From Epichloe hybrida (Eukaryota; Ascomycota; Sordariomycetes; Hypocreales; Clavicipitaceae), in contig JAFEKR010000001.1 in assembly GCA_019022495.1 (NCBI GenBank), positions 7,502,001 through 7,566,000 of the forward strand: 64,000 bases of DNA, written 5' to 3'. The notes below the pieces were generated by a model. The model had not been told where the DNA came from. It was given only the letters and a program-made list of their open reading frames with translations, and made no database searches. Numbering within the stretch: position 1 is the first letter of the stretch; every line of letters starts with the position of its first letter. A program made the translations under genes and the position numbers. Positions 34,955-47,897 of the stretch are shown in pieces.

Positions 34955-35990
34955 CGTGGGCCATGTCACGATGTGAAAGATTCTACCAGCTCTTGTCTAC
35001 CCTCTGTTTTGAAAGGAAAGCAGCGTCTTCTGTGTGTCCTTTTAAAACAAGGGACAACAATATAAAGACGGCCTTTTCAGGCCGACCAAGGCTGACGGTG
35101 GCGTGCAGCCGCAGGCACTTGTTTATTCCCGTGCGGAGTACAATATGTCAATGTATTTCTTGTTCGTCGCCCAAACTTGAGGCGTAATCTGCCCATTGAC
35201 TGCGAGCCCAAAGCGAATAGCAAGACCAATATTTGCCCTGCCACGCTGCCACGCCGCGTGCGCTCTTCCAAAGGAGCAAGGCGTATCGCTAGTCTTCTTC
35301 AGCCGCACGGCAGGGGACCGGGATGCCAACGCTGGCTCGTGCCGAAAGTGGTGGTTTCATCAGCTGTGCTGTGTGTAACTGTGTTTTGAAGGAGTAAAAT
35401 GGGTGCGATTATTGACAAGTGGCATGGGCCTGCCCTCCCCCATCCCAGCTGCCCATCAGATCCCTCCTCCTCCTCCTCCTCCGTCTCGCCAGCCAAAACG
35501 TTCATCCATTCACCAGAAAACTACGCACACCACTTAACTGCTCCTCTCCACAGTGCACACCATCTTGCGCTCCATCGCATCTACTCCGTGCCAAGTACAT
35601 GGAATGTAAAAATAGTCTCCGTCCGAATCGTGCCCAACCTCAGGGCCCCGCCCGCCTGCCACTGGCAAACATATATACTTCAGCTCGGGATGTAAATAGC
35701 AAACGGGGGCTGGCTGAACTGATAGATGGATTGATGAGTCTTCTTCCTTTTTTTTTTCTTTTTTTTTTTTATGAGAACACGGAAAAAAGAGCGGGGTACT
35801 TGGGACACGTCGTTGGGCTGGACCGAGTAAGCATATTTATATAATGTCTGTTTCCACTCAATTACTCCGGACTCCCAGCTCAAAACAGCCCATTTCTCCT
35901 TCTTCTTCCTTTTCATCCCTGCATGATTTGGCCTGCCCCCATGGCTCAATCTGCGATTCCGTCTTCGCTCCCAGTTCATGACCAAATCTA
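34955..35990. other. Intergenic, no gene seen
   Basis: CT-rich and T-run rich sequence (T-runs at 35752-35770) with (TCC)n at 35463-35480; includes the probable 3' UTR of the xylitol dehydrogenase gene. Confidence 0.55.
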
Positions 35991-37170
35991 TTACATCTTC
36001 TCGTTGGGTCCGGCAATCAAAATCTTGATGACTTGGCCCTCCTTCACCTTCTTAAACGCCTCCTCTGCCTTGTCAAAGGGCACCACGGTCGTGACCAGCT
36101 TCTTGATGTCGATTACGCCGCTGGCCACCAGCTCAATGGCAAGCTCATAGTCGCCGGGCCCGTAGCGGAATGATCCCTTGGCCGTGACTTCCTTGAGACA
36201 CAGTGCCATGATGGGGAAGGTGATGTCGCTTTTGCCCATGCCGCCCTGGACGTAGGTGCCTCCCACGCGGACCGTGTGCAGACTTGTCTGGATGGAGGGT
36301 TCCGCGCCGCTGGCGTCGATGACGACGTCGGCGCCTCTGGGCAAGCCAATCTGCTCCTTGATGGCCTTTGCGTTCTCCTCTGGCGCAACTCTCTGTGAGA
36401 GATAGGTGTGCGTCGAGGCAAAGTCCCTTGCGAAGTCGAGCTTGGACTGGACAATGTCCACGCTGACGACCTTGGAGGCGCCGTAGGCCTTGGCCACGGC
36501 TGCGCAGAGCAGGCCGACTGGGCCGGCGCCCATGACGACGACGGACTGGCCCGGCTGGACAGACGCTTGCTTGACGATGTGGACGGCGACGGCCAAGGGC
36601 TCGATAAGGGCGCCTTCTTGGAGAGACACCGACTTCGGGAGCTTGTAGCAGAAGTCGGCGGGGGATGCCCACAACCCAGTCAAGGTGCCGTCGTGAGGGG
36701 GCGTGGCGGCAAAGATCATGTTGTCGCAGAGGTTGTACCTGCCCGCGCGGCATTCGGCGCATCGTCGACAGCCATAGCCGGGCTCGATGGCGACGCGGTC
36801 ACCGGGCTTGAGATGGGTTACTTGAGAACCGGCTTCAACGACGGTGCCCGCGGATTCGTGGCCCAGGACCATGGGGTCCTTGACGACAAAGTGCCCGATG
36901 GCTCCGTGGTGCCAGTAGTGCACGTCTGAGCCGCAGATGCCCGTGTAGTTGACGGCTACGATGACATGGTGCGGTGATTGGAGCGTTGGCTTGGGCCGTT
37001 CCTGGAAGGTGACGTCGTAGGGCTTGTTGAGGATGAAGGAGAGGTTCTGGGGCGATGAGGGTCAATGTCTCCGTTCCATACGTGGAATCAAATTCAACTG
37101 GGAGAGGAAGAGGAGAAGAAAGGAGTGGCCTTACGCTAATCTCGTCTCGGTTGAGGGTTTGAGTCGCCAT
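35991..37170 (-). CDS. xdhA: Xylitol dehydrogenase (D-xylulose reductase), zinc MDR family
   Basis: Oxidises xylitol to D-xylulose with NAD+ in the fungal D-xylose/L-arabinose pathway; cytosolic. Exon 1 37170-37135 (MATQTLNRDEIS), intron 37047-37134 (GTAAGG..CCCAG), exon 2 37046-35991; 363 aa. Catalytic zinc ligands lie in GICGSDVHYW and VLGHESAG; the structural zinc has four cysteines in CRRCAECRAGRYNLC. The NAD-binding Rossmann motif is GAGPVG, followed by VVSVDIVQSKLDFAR with the acidic residue favouring NAD+. EPLAVAVHIVKQA and GGTYVQGGMGKSD are the xylitol/sorbitol dehydrogenase family blocks. Sorbitol or L-arabinitol dehydrogenase is the alternative, but the sequence tracks xylitol dehydrogenase closely. 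Upstream there is a poly-T/pyrimidine tract (37351-37374). Confidence 0.92.
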
Positions 37171-39210
37171 TTTGGAAAGTTGCTGGAACGGTGATTCAGA
37201 GTTCGTCAGTTCCGGGGGATGCTCGAACCTGAGATGACGTGCGGGGTACGGACTAATACGAGGGGCCAAATATCCAGAGATATCCAGATGGGCGGCTGGA
37301 GTGGTAGGAGTGGGCCGGGAATACTGGGTTTGGGTTATCGTCGAAGATTTGGCCCTTTTTTTTTTTTTTTTTCTCCCTTGGCGCAACCACCACACGATGG
37401 ACACGACATGAGCACCATCACGCGACATGATCCCACGCCACGCAAAGTGCCGTTTAGTACCACATTTATCGGTCATTCGCAGATGAACACGAGTCGCATC
37501 CCATGCCCAGCCGGAGGAACATGAAGCTCATTTCACAGCACGCATCAATTCATTCGCTTCATGACGCAAATGACCATGGCTCATAATGGCAAATTAAAAA
37601 CTCATGGCGTCATCATTCGTGGGACTGGACAGAGGGGGTCGTCATGGAGAGACACAGTCACCGATTCAGGTCCGTCCTTCTTTCGTGCACCCTCGCCTCA
37701 CCTCATCGCGTATAGTACTGCTCCTGCGCACTGATCGAGTGTCTCCTCCACTTGCTATCCTGGGGATACTTGTGCTCGATGACAGGCGGGCCAAGATACC
37801 GGCCTAGCACTGATGGCGGAGAGTGTGCTGCGTCGCGGACGTCCTGGCTTGCACATTGGGCGCCGTTGCTAATAACTCTCATGGTTCATCAGCGTTGGGG
37901 TTTCCTCGTCGCAACAAGTCTTGAGTCGGCCCCCCCCACATACCTTGACGGGGGAGTCCATCCCTTGAAGTGCACGCGAGGCTGGGTTCTGGTCTCCTCG
38001 GGACCGGAGACGGGGTTGGACCGTGATTCGGGGCGGGCAAGGGGGATTTCGGGGCGAGAATCGCTGCCAAAGGACTTTTTCATCCTTCCCATGAAGTCGG
38101 CCGTCATGTTGCGTGTTTATAAAGATGACGAGATTTCTAAAGTGTATTTGAAGAAAGATAAAAAAAGGGGGTCTAGGTAACAATGTTGTACGTACACCGA
38201 GAGTGGTATGGATTGGGTATGGAACGGGCACGCGATGGATACGAGAGTACTTTCTCGAGACAGAGGAGAGGAGACTTGGTATTTCAGAGTGAGTATCCGT
38301 AAACTGGTATTCTCTCCAAAACACCTCTGATGTCCCTCAGAAACGGCGAGGCATGCCGCCTCTTAAGTACGCAGAGAAGGAAGGGGAAAAAAAAAAACAG
38401 AAAGCAAGGAAGCCATGTGTCTGCTTCTTCGTCGGAAACTCCCCGAACCGGGTTGCCCATTTGTCCCGAGTAGGAAACACCTCTGCCCCTCTGCGTGAGG
38501 CAGTGCACGGTGAACCAGACGACAAATGTAGACCAGAGTAATTCGTAGCTAGGAGTTGTTCCTGAAAATGACGTAGCGCATGTGGGAAACTGGCATGACA
38601 TGCCAACCGGCCAAGGCCACGGCCACGGCCACGGCCAACATGAGGTTTTCGGCCGGGCTTGGCTTCGCCTCATGTGGTGCATGTTCATTCTCTTGGCAAG
38701 AGAGGAGAGATTGGGGGGGGTGGGGGGGTCTGGGCGCAGCCAACGTCTGCTGCGGTTCACTTGTCTCACTTTCGCCATGATGAGTTCCCGAACCCCTGTC
38801 CCCTTCGTCCCGGCCACTGCAGATCGTGCATCAATCCGAAAAACCCAACTACAATCATTGTAACAGCTGCGAGCATCGAGCCCCTTGCGATCAAACCCGG
38901 TCGGCAGTGGCGCGAAACCCGCATTGTCGGAACAAAAATTATCTTCCGCTCAGTGTCGAAAGAGCTGAACCGGCCAAGTGGGAACGAACTCAATGACGAC
39001 GTGCATGTCCGTTTCGATAGCCATGCTTGTGTTTCCCCCACGCACGGCTTTATGACCTCGCTGCTTCAAATTAAGAGCCGCAGAACTGTCTAGGATCTAC
39101 CTACATAAAAGTATCCGCCCATTCGGCTACATGATCTTTTGTTTTGATGGTATTAAAAAAAAAAAAATTTATTAAACAAGGTGTGGGAAGATATGGTGCC
39201 AAAAGGTAAG
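37171..39210. other. Intergenic, no gene seen
   Basis: Two kb with only shadow frames. G-runs at 38716-38728, GGCCAC repeats near 38612-38636, and a poly-A tract (39158-39168) just before the tRNA. The 177-aa minus frame (38284-38817) shows low-complexity Trp/Pro repeats and no domain. Confidence 0.5.
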
Positions 39211-39326
39211 TGACACCTGAGGGATTCGAACCCTCGCCTATTACTAGACCGCGAAGAGGAACCGTTCGGACGAACCGAAACGGAGGGACCTGAACACGGC
39301 GCCTTAGACCACTCGGCCAAAGTGCC
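39211..39326 (-). tRNA. tRNA-Leu(CAG) with 34-nt intron
   Basis: Read on the minus strand. Acceptor stem GGCACTT pairs with AGGTGTC (two G-U pairs), D-arm GCCGAGTGGTCTAAGGC, anticodon stem CCGTG/CGCGG, anticodon CAG at 39292-39290, long class-II variable arm CTA-GTAA-TAG, T-arm GAGGG-TTCGAAT-CCCTC, discriminator A at 39211. The canonical-position intron after base 37 spans about 39255-39288. CCA is not encoded. The variable arm and A73 identify leucine. Confidence 0.93.
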
Positions 39327-40761
39327 TTGGATGACGTATTACGCAGTTTAAATTTCTCAAGACCTGTTCTCACCTGGAGTTTAGGGGAAAAATTTCATTG
39401 AGAAATAAGGTTAGTGGGGCAGAATGTGGAGAGAGAGGATAAGTCGAGAAGTGGTGCTAGTGTTTTGATAATTGGACGGAGAGGAACTCATCCCTGGTTA
39501 GTTGGTTAGTTAGTTGTATTCATTCATTACGCCGGCTAGAAACCCGAAGGGTGGTTGGTTACATGGCGCTATAGAGTTTTCTGAATCGTCGAGGTCGATA
39601 CGAGACTTGGACGGGGGAAATATCTTGTTTGCCTCTTTGGGGCCTTAGGGAAGTACTAGATATGGTTAGGTTCTCTTACGTATTTATTCGAAAATAGGAA
39701 CGGGGACGATGGGTTAGTACCACATTTGATGTTTCGTGGAGGCGGGGCACAGTTATCAAGACTTCTATTCAAGCTGGAGGGTGAAAAATGGACGGGGGAA
39801 CGTATGCCGGATAAAAGCAGATTTACATTCCAACTCCGATGTTGTGAGGTGAGGAAGTCGTTCTTTAATCGGCGACAACCCTCACCGCGGCATATGCCAG
39901 CGATGGCACTACAACGCCCTAACTCGCCTAATCCATCGCTGAGCATTGACGCTCTGAACAAGAGAACGGTTTCCGCTGACGCAATGTAGGATTTGACGCG
40001 AAGAAATGAAAGAAGAGAGCGGCGCGACGATTGTGATTGCCGAAAGTCACTTGTGAAGCCCAGACCACATGCCCCCCCTCTCAACGAGAAGGCGATTTCG
40101 ACAAGAGCTCGAAGTCGGCGATGCCACGCTGATTCGATGGCAATGCTTACCGCGCCGGAGGGCCCGCCGGAGGGGCCGATATATAACCAAGTGAGTTCAG
40201 GGTCTTCGCGGTTGCTCGCGGTTGCCCATGGGCCCGCAACCCTAGGTACTTGGACTTCTGGAGGTTCCCACGTATTCCACGAGCATTTTCTTCGAGAACA
40301 AGTGTAAACCAACTCTTTCTTCCCAACATCATCTAGACTCCCCGATCAAACGTGGCTGCAACATCGCCAAGAGGAATTTCAACACGCCGCCCTCGGTACA
40401 GAATTCAGGTGTTTCCGGGACATGAACAGTAATAGGTATCATAGCAGACGTTTTTCAATAATCGTGATGTACATACATCTCGTGATAAATACCAACTCCT
40501 AGCTAACCGGGTATGAACCAACCCCTTAACATCCAACGCCAGAAAAGCCTTCGAAGTCAACAGGTCGTCAGATCATGAGCAGCAACAGACAAACCACCAC
40601 TTCGATGAAATCAAAAGACAAAGGAGCTGTGTATGATAATGTCGTTAATGAAAGTCCAAAAAGGGGTTTCCATCCTATTACACGAATTAAGTATATTAAG
40701 TTGCCTTTTACAGTTTCGTACTGCGAATTCGTAAGACGTAAATGAGAAGGAGAAATGTTTT
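39327..40761. other. Intergenic, no gene seen
   Basis: Contains a TTAGTTGG repeat near 39496-39515. The 218-aa minus frame at 39656-40312 begins at a TTG and shows no domain or compositional sign of coding. Confidence 0.5.
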
Positions 40762-43445
40762 TCAATACAGTCGCTCTTGGATATATACCATGGTGGATAA
40801 TGCTGCACAACAGCGGACGCTCATCTCATGCTTGCACCAAGAACATCGCACAGTCATGGATAAAGCGCCGACAAATCCACACTTGTCAGCGGAGCTGAGC
40901 ACCCCTTCAGGGTTGGACATGGCCTGATACAAGTTGCGAGGCATGTCGTGGTAGTACTTGCAGGAGCAGCATTCCACGAAGGTCTTGGCGATAGGATCTC
41001 GATCTGTGGTCGCAAGGCGAGGTGTAGACTTGTGACAGAAAGGACGACCGACTGTTTCAGGAACTTCCGGTGCAGGCTTGAGGTTGTCGTTCTCGTAGGA
41101 GTGCTGATCTGGAAGAGCAAACGAGGCTGGAGGACCGAAACGCTGCTTGTACACGCGGGTTGGTGCAGCAGCTGGTGGCTGTGTACGGGCTTCTTCAAGG
41201 TAAGATCCAGGCGAATAGCCATTTTGCGACGGCTCCGTGGCCTTCTTTCTGGAGTGAAGGTTAAGAGGCCGCTCTCTGGCAGATGGCTCGAAGCTTGTAT
41301 CTGTGGCCAAGCTGGAATAAGAATTGCGTCGTCGGCAGAGATTAGACCTCTGTACTGGAATTCCATTGAAAACGGCGAGGACTTTCTCGGCTGCAGCTTG
41401 AATGGGGTCTACGCCTTCATCTTCGGAATTGTCTGCGCTTTGAAGCGGGTAGGTTGTGTCAAGCCGAGCCCTGGATACATTGGGGTCTGAGGTAGCTGCC
41501 TCGTCTTTGCTGATCAGAGGTATTCCTCGCTCAGACCCTGGCCTCGAAGTTGCGGGTGTGCTGACTGACGACGTAGAGTGGAAGTCTTCAGAGCAGGAAT
41601 CCTCCGAGGAACTATTTGGCAAATGTCCATTGTGACCAAGCAAGGGCAGATACGGTGACATTTGGCATGACGAAGAAGTTGCTTTTTCGTTCCGACCATC
41701 CTTGGGTTGCGTGCTCTGAGGCTTTGTTGTATTCTTGAGGAGAGGGAAAGACCGCTGAGCAAATGACTGCTCATCGTTTGCAGACAATTGAGCACCGATT
41801 GTTTGATGATGAAGAGTCAGTGGCGGCACTGGCGGTATTGCCTCATCCAAACTCAATCCCGAGAGTCGCTTTGAGCTTCGTCGAGGAGGTTCTGGAGGAG
41901 GAGGCGAAGAAGGAGCCGTCTTGTATCCGGTCGTGGCAGATGAGTTGGACGAAACAGACTCATTATTACTGTGATACTGTGGGCGTCTATTCTCAGGCTG
42001 CTTTTTCGGCTCAGTCTGGGCCGATGAGGGCGAGTGGGTTGAAGGACTTGCAGCAAATGCAATGTGCACTGGTTTTGAAGATGGAGTGCTTGGTGATTTG
42101 GGTTGCTCTCTGGGTCCCTTGGCAGCTCGTGGCAGGTTGCTCTGTTGCTTGCGTCCATTCGAATCATCTCCGCTGAGCTGTGATTCTTCATCACGGCCAG
42201 CACGCGACTGTGGCCCCGAACCCGCTTTGAGGTCGACTTTGGTACGCCACTTACCAAATGTGCTGATGTCAGGAATTGCAGGCGCGGAAGGTGAGACAAG
42301 AGGTGCTGTGTTTTGATGATGGTTGTTTCCTCTAGTGATTGGCGGATATCGACGTTGATCTGTTTCACTGGCACTTGCTGGCCTTGATGGAGGTGGTGGT
42401 GACTTCAGGGGCGTATTCGATTTAGGTTCCTGGTTGTCTTTGCGAAGAGCGGGATGTATGTCTGATTCATCTCCCACAACATGGCTATCCAAATTCTGTT
42501 GCTGAGCCGCGTGGCGTTGAAGCTCCAGCTTGATGCCACCAATGAAGCCTGAATCGTTTCCCTGGTCTGTATACGAGCGTCGGAACTCAAAGGGGGCCCT
42601 GAGCATAGAAACAAATGAACCCGATCGACTGCGAGCCTTTCGAGCGGGTTTGTTTTCTTTGCTCAATCCGCCCACGGCTGCTGTAGATTCGGCTCTTTCA
42701 CGCCCACGTCCTCGGCTCGCATCTGCCTCTGCCAAAGCCTGCTGAAGTGATCTCGGGGAGCTAGGGGGCGGCGGTTTTTTGGAGAGTCTCTTGATGCCAT
42801 CCTTTTTTGACTCTTCCCGCTCCTTCTTCTCCATCTTCTTCTCATTCTTGCGTCGTTCATATGCCTCCCAGCTTGGAGACTGGCACTGCGCAACTTCCTT
42901 GGGGGGGAATTCAAAAGCAACAACTTTTTTGTACTTGTCATTTGGTGTTGCTGTCGCTGAATGAGGCCCATTTTGGGTGGGGAGTTCTCGCCCCCTGTCC
43001 ATCAGAAAGTCTGATCTGCTCATTGTGTAAGACTTGTCGGTATTGATCATGAGAGGAGGAAGTTGGGGAGGAAGAGAAGTATAGCGGCGATGGTCACCAC
43101 TGCTTTGTTTGGACTTTTGAGCACCCTCTGCTCGACGGGCATGAATGCTTGTGCAGTCTGGGGAAGCTTGATGGTTTGTGCCGAATGCGGAAGTCGTTTG
43201 ACACTTTGAGTTTGGCTGGTTCGTCTGGGGATGGATTCGCTCAAACTGCCAGTGGGACAGGCACGCAAATCAGTAAGTTTTATCTCGGAGAAGTTGAACG
43301 AGTCCAGCAGCGCAATTGATATGCCAAAAATGAAAGAAGAGAAAAACGCAAACTGGGACAGGGCCCATACCATATATTGTTTTTCTAGATCCAACGTCCG
43401 TTGCAGGCTGTTGGAGCGACCCGGTCGACTCTTGGTATCGGCCAT
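40762..43445 (-). CDS. Unknown fungal protein, disordered with Cys-rich C-terminal module
   Basis: Exon 1 43445-43371 (MADTKSRPGRSNSLQRTLDL..) and exon 2 43245-40762, intron 43246-43370 (GTATGG, branch CTTACTGATT, GGCAG). The intron phase lets exon 2 read continuously from FERIHPQ into the long frame, giving 852 aa. Residues about 130-190 are charged and coiled-coil-like (ERRKNEKKMEKKEREESKK); the middle is Ser/Pro-rich with SPPPP tracts and is probably disordered. The last 75 residues are ordered-looking with cysteine pairs (ECCSCKYYHDMP, VRCSWCKHEMSVRCC), suggesting a zinc-binding or disulfide module, and this is the part I would expect to be conserved. I do not recognise a named family. 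Function unknown. Confidence 0.8.
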
Positions 43446-46098
43446 GATGAATGCTCGCTCGGTGGTTGGGCTGCTACGGAAGCTGCGGGCAACCAGACGC
43501 TGCGGGTACGTACCAGACAGCTGTCGCCGGTCGGGCGGCTGCAAACAGACTGGGCTACGCCAAGTGGCTTTTGTGGCTGCAAAGCATAAATCTTTTGGCT
43601 CTCTATGCAAGTGGCGGCGCACAGCGCGAGCCTTGAGATCCATATACCCGCAAAGTTTATCTTTTCCGAATGGCTGGCCAGCGACAGTATTTGCCCTTCT
43701 ATGTACGGATTATGTCGCCCTCGTCGTTTCTGTGTTTCTGTGCGTGCTCCGTACGGCCCGATACGGGACATGCAACCCCGCTGCACAGCGGTGGTCGGTG
43801 GTTGGGCCCTCCTCGGTCGACCGTCGAAGGTTCTGGTTTCCTCAGCAAGCCTCAGGTGGCAGGATTAAGAAGGCAGCAAACTCAACTGCTATCAATCTCG
43901 TAGTAAAATGTGCGAGAAACCGCAGATTAATTGCCGAGGTCGGGGTAAAAGTGAGATGTTAGGGTTGACAGCTGCAAGGCGATAAGCGAGCGAGCGAGCT
44001 ACTTGTGCCAAGGTTTCGACGAGCTGTGAGTTGGTTTGCTGTAATAACCACTCAATAAATGTTACAGGAAGCAAAACAGAGCAAACCAAAAGACTGACCC
44101 CAGAAATTTTTTTTAGAACTCTCGAGCAGGGAAACCCTCCGCTATATGCTTCACAGCTCGCGCCCAGCAAATATGTACTAGGATCTCGAAGTTATCGTGT
44201 GCTATTAATTGGGGCCACGGCACGATCGCACGATCGTGGATACGAGAAACGTTGGTGGTGCGTGCCGGGATCCCAAGCCTGGCACGGGTTGATGATGTAT
44301 GTATGCACTACTCCGTACGGACGAGTGTACATGCGCGGTAGCAAAGAGCACGGACGGGGTCTCTGAAAATGCACGATGCAATAAAAGTCATGCCAACCTG
44401 CACTCTTTGCCATGCGAGCTGCGAGTTCCTCGCTGGTGTCCACGCTTGCTAATATCTCACTCATCTTGCAACACGCCCATCTTCACTGTCATCGCCGGCA
44501 TAGACGAGGCCTCACAGCAATCCGTATGGAACCTCTGGAAGCTCTGCTCATATCATCAAGTTACCCGTCTCCGTCACTTGGCCCCCATCATCGCCAGTGA
44601 CATGAGACGCAGCAGCAGCAGCAACGAGTGGCGTCTAATCCGTACGGATTACGGAGTAGACCCAAACGAGAACCTGCTTCGGCCCAAGCCATTTGCCCCG
44701 GGGGAGGTGACTCCAGCAGGGCAACCATGTTTACGTATGTACGCACAGGCTTCGTTTCGTACCGCTAAACAAAACGTCGGGGTTTTGGGTCTTTCTTTTT
44801 TTTTTTTTTTTTTTCCGAGACCAGCGGGCGCGGAAAATACCTGAAATTGTCACTGAAAAGTCAGCCACAGCAGTCTCAATCAGCCGCACCATGGACGGAC
44901 CGTCAGAGACTGGTCATCGCAAAGTGCTCAAGCTAGCTCGAAAAGAGTCTCTGCAGCATCAGCTCGTCCATACGGATTCCATAGTTGTTCAACACGAAGC
45001 CAACTCATGCAAGGTTTCACGAACCTGCCCAATTGACGGACGGCATGTGACAGGGGAATCCCCCAACATCGGGCCCGACTGCCCGCAAGGGGCCCTGTCT
45101 GTGCCCGTAAATAGCAACAGGCCTTCGCCAATTTGTCAAATCCCTGTGCCGGCGGACTGCGCAAGCACCGCGCCATTTTCTCTCGCCTGGGCAAGCTATG
45201 TACTACGAGATGATGATGATGTGGATCAATGCCCATGTTTGATCCATGCCGTGAACTGCAAATGAACCACGAAGTACGGACGTACGGACTACGGACTACG
45301 GACTGCCGAGTACGGATGACACTCGGTGGAACTCCGCGGAAAGAATTTCGCATCTGGTCAGCTGCCAGCCTGCCACCCACCCACCCCGCCTCTCATTTTC
45401 TCTCCTGCTGGCGAGGGCGGGATTCATGCCGACCAGCCGCCGCCGACTCCCAACCTCCAATGTGTGAGCATCACAAAGGCAGATGCGCTCACAGCATGTC
45501 GCAATCTGGTACGGACTACTTTTCCGACCAAGATCAATATCAGAAGTCAATATCAATGAATCATGAATTACTCCGTATGTACTCCCACATACGCGCAGTT
45601 CCGCGCCAGGAAGTCGTGAGTTAAGGAGAGTACTTACTACTTTGAGGCCCCCTTCAGGCGCAGCGGCGACCAGCGTCACTGTATTGCATAAGATGTGACA
45701 AATCATGCAAAGTGCTTATTCACATCATCCATCGCGATATAAATGGTTTTTTTTGAATTTGAATTTGAATCTGACCTGGGATCGGCTGGGAAGAGGTTGG
45801 GAACCAATCGGTCCGTGACGGATGCACAAAATTGAGCGACATCTTGCTCAGTCAGCTTGCTCATCAGCAAGCCTTGAATATGCACGTCATCTTGTCATAT
45901 CAACGCCCAAACAAAACTATGCAACCAGCTCAAATGCTACCCTACCCTCACAATATGTGAACGCCATGATGTCCAACAGCAATGCATGCTTTCTGAGCCG
46001 ATCCCATCGAATTCCAAATGACTCCAGGGTACGAAATACTTTCATGTCCTACAAAATGCAAGTGAACCCACTTCACCATCCGAATATACCCCCCTCAT
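43446..46098. other. Large intergenic region rich in TACGGAGTA-type motifs
   Basis: 2.6 kb without a supported gene. It contains inverted CCGTACGGATTACGGAGTA clusters (44310-44320, 44638-44660, 45273-45315, 45569-45590), a T-run at 44790-44813 and GAATTTGAATTTGAATTTGA at about 45753-45770. The 124-aa plus frame from ATG 44891 has no recognisable feature. Confidence 0.5.
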
Positions 46099-47897
46099 CT
46101 AGTGGTTTCTGAGCCCTGTCACCTCGGATAACTTGGGGCTTATGTGCGTCCACAACTCATCTTGTTCGGTGTAGTCATGCAATCCCGCTCCTAGCTCATC
46201 ACCTTCAACTGCCGCGCAGATCACAGCCCTCCAGACTCGCTTGCACCAGGCCTTGAAACGATTGGAAAATTCGTTGGGAATCTTGAGCCTCACGGCTACC
46301 CACTTATCATCTGGAGCGTGATCCGCTCGCAATGCTTCTTCAGGTTCGGACGGAGCCTCTGCTGATGAGAGCAAATCTTCATTGACCCAGGTCTGATGCT
46401 TGATATGTTCGCGCGGTAGCGTCAAGCTCAGAAACTCGAGCGACGTCCTGGTCTCAGGTAACAGGCTCGAAGAGGATTGACCATGGATTTCATGAACAAC
46501 GACATCCAGTGGGGATATAGGACGGCAAAGTCGGTCATGGCGAGATGCGTTGACCCCACGATTGTGAGCATCCAACATGGCGCTCCAGATTCACGTGCCT
46601 CTTGGCAGAACCCAACAACACGTTCGAAGTTGTCTTTCCAGTGCATGAAGGCCTCGGATGAGATGGCCATGATTGGCTTGGACACGATATTGCTGGGATC
46701 GTCTCCTCGGGGAGGCGTGCCTTGACCCCATGCATCTATAATGACCCCTTGCCCGAGCCATGTCAGTGATTGATCGCGACACAACTGTACAGTCGTGGCG
46801 CCTCCAAACGAGTGTCCCATGGCCGTAACTTTATCCAGGAATATGCTCCCTTTCCAACTGTCCCAAGAAATTCCATTTAAACCCATGGAGCTTGAGCCAA
46901 TGTTCCCACCCTTCCTTAGATTCAGCTGTGCAACATCATCGCCCTTGCCGTCATTGATCAACGTGAGCACATGGTATGCTTCTTTGATCTCCTCAAGTCG
47001 CAGCTCAATCTGCGCCGTGCGTAATGTACTGTCAACACCACGAGGATTATGGGGTGACGTGTCCTGAGCATTGTCCTTGGGCAGGATGTAGTCCATGATG
47101 TAATGCGGGTTAACGCTGCTCTGTTCCTTTCCCTGCACCTTCTTGTTCTTGGCGGCAGAATCGTGACCTTCGTTTCCCGATACGATCTCTGCCGTTGACG
47201 ACTCGAGCTCGGCTGCGTCGACGTTTCTGGGCAAGTTGACCAGTGTCCTTGCACCACTTCCGTCTCTATGCTCGACAGCAACAACAACGAAGCCAAAACT
47301 TGCCAACTCGCCGCTAATAGTGCTGTAACAAAGTCTGGAGCCCCCCAAGCCATGACTGAAGATGATGACTGGAAACGTGGGTTTCCCCAAGCCAGGTCGC
47401 TGCTTTCCGTCGTCAGATTCGTCAAAAGACGCATCCTCTCTAGACATTTTGGTCTCCCAGTAATCGGCTAGTTCTGCATTTCGAAATGCCGGCAATTTGG
47501 TGAAGAGCGAGGTACAGGCGAGATAACCAGTGACTGGCGCTGCAGGAATGTTCAAGAACTTGGCATAGCCCTTCGATGTGGCTAGTCTCGGACCTGGCAT
47601 CCAATTCACACGGCCGAGTTTGTGTACACCACCTGCGGCATCGATTGTTTTTCGCACATCGCAGGGGTAGTAGATGCCCATCAAGACAGTGTCCAGGCGC
47701 AACACTGGTTTCCTAGCACGCTTCAAGTTGGAAATCGGCCCCGGGTTGCGAGCGGGGACTTCAATGTCCATGAAACCAACATTGTACGGGCCTGTGTAGT
47801 TGGGGAGCCGATGAAGAAGACGTTCCCGCAGGGTCATGTGTGGAGTTATGGCGGACCTTATGACTGGGGTTTCGGCGGGTGTAGTCGAGTGAGCCAT
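46099..47897 (-). CDS. PAF-acetylhydrolase-like lipase (apparent 1-base frameshift)
   Basis: Alpha/beta hydrolase of the platelet-activating-factor acetylhydrolase family (group VII PLA2 type), which cleaves short or oxidised sn-2 acyl groups of phospholipids. Start ATG 47897 (MAHSTTPAETP). Oxyanion region FPVIIFSHGLGGSR, nucleophile elbow GHSFGG, acidic residue in IIDAWGQG and histidine in GSTHLAMTDFAVLYP complete the triad order. No intron found. Near 46450-46462 the frame shifts from ..MVNPLRACYL to the frame reading LEFLSLTLPREHIKHQTW, and the C-terminus ends at 46099. One restored base gives exactly 600 codons (599 aa). The intervening sequence is too short (under 40 nt) for a normal intron. 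No signal peptide, so probably intracellular. Confidence 0.87.

Noticed and set aside
39656..40312. 218-aa minus-strand frame
   Set aside because: Begins at a TTG, no homologous motif, composition like the surrounding spacer.
44891..45265. 124-aa plus frame with ATG
   Set aside because: No signal peptide, domain or splice context; ends in motif-rich spacer. Kept only as a possible unknown.
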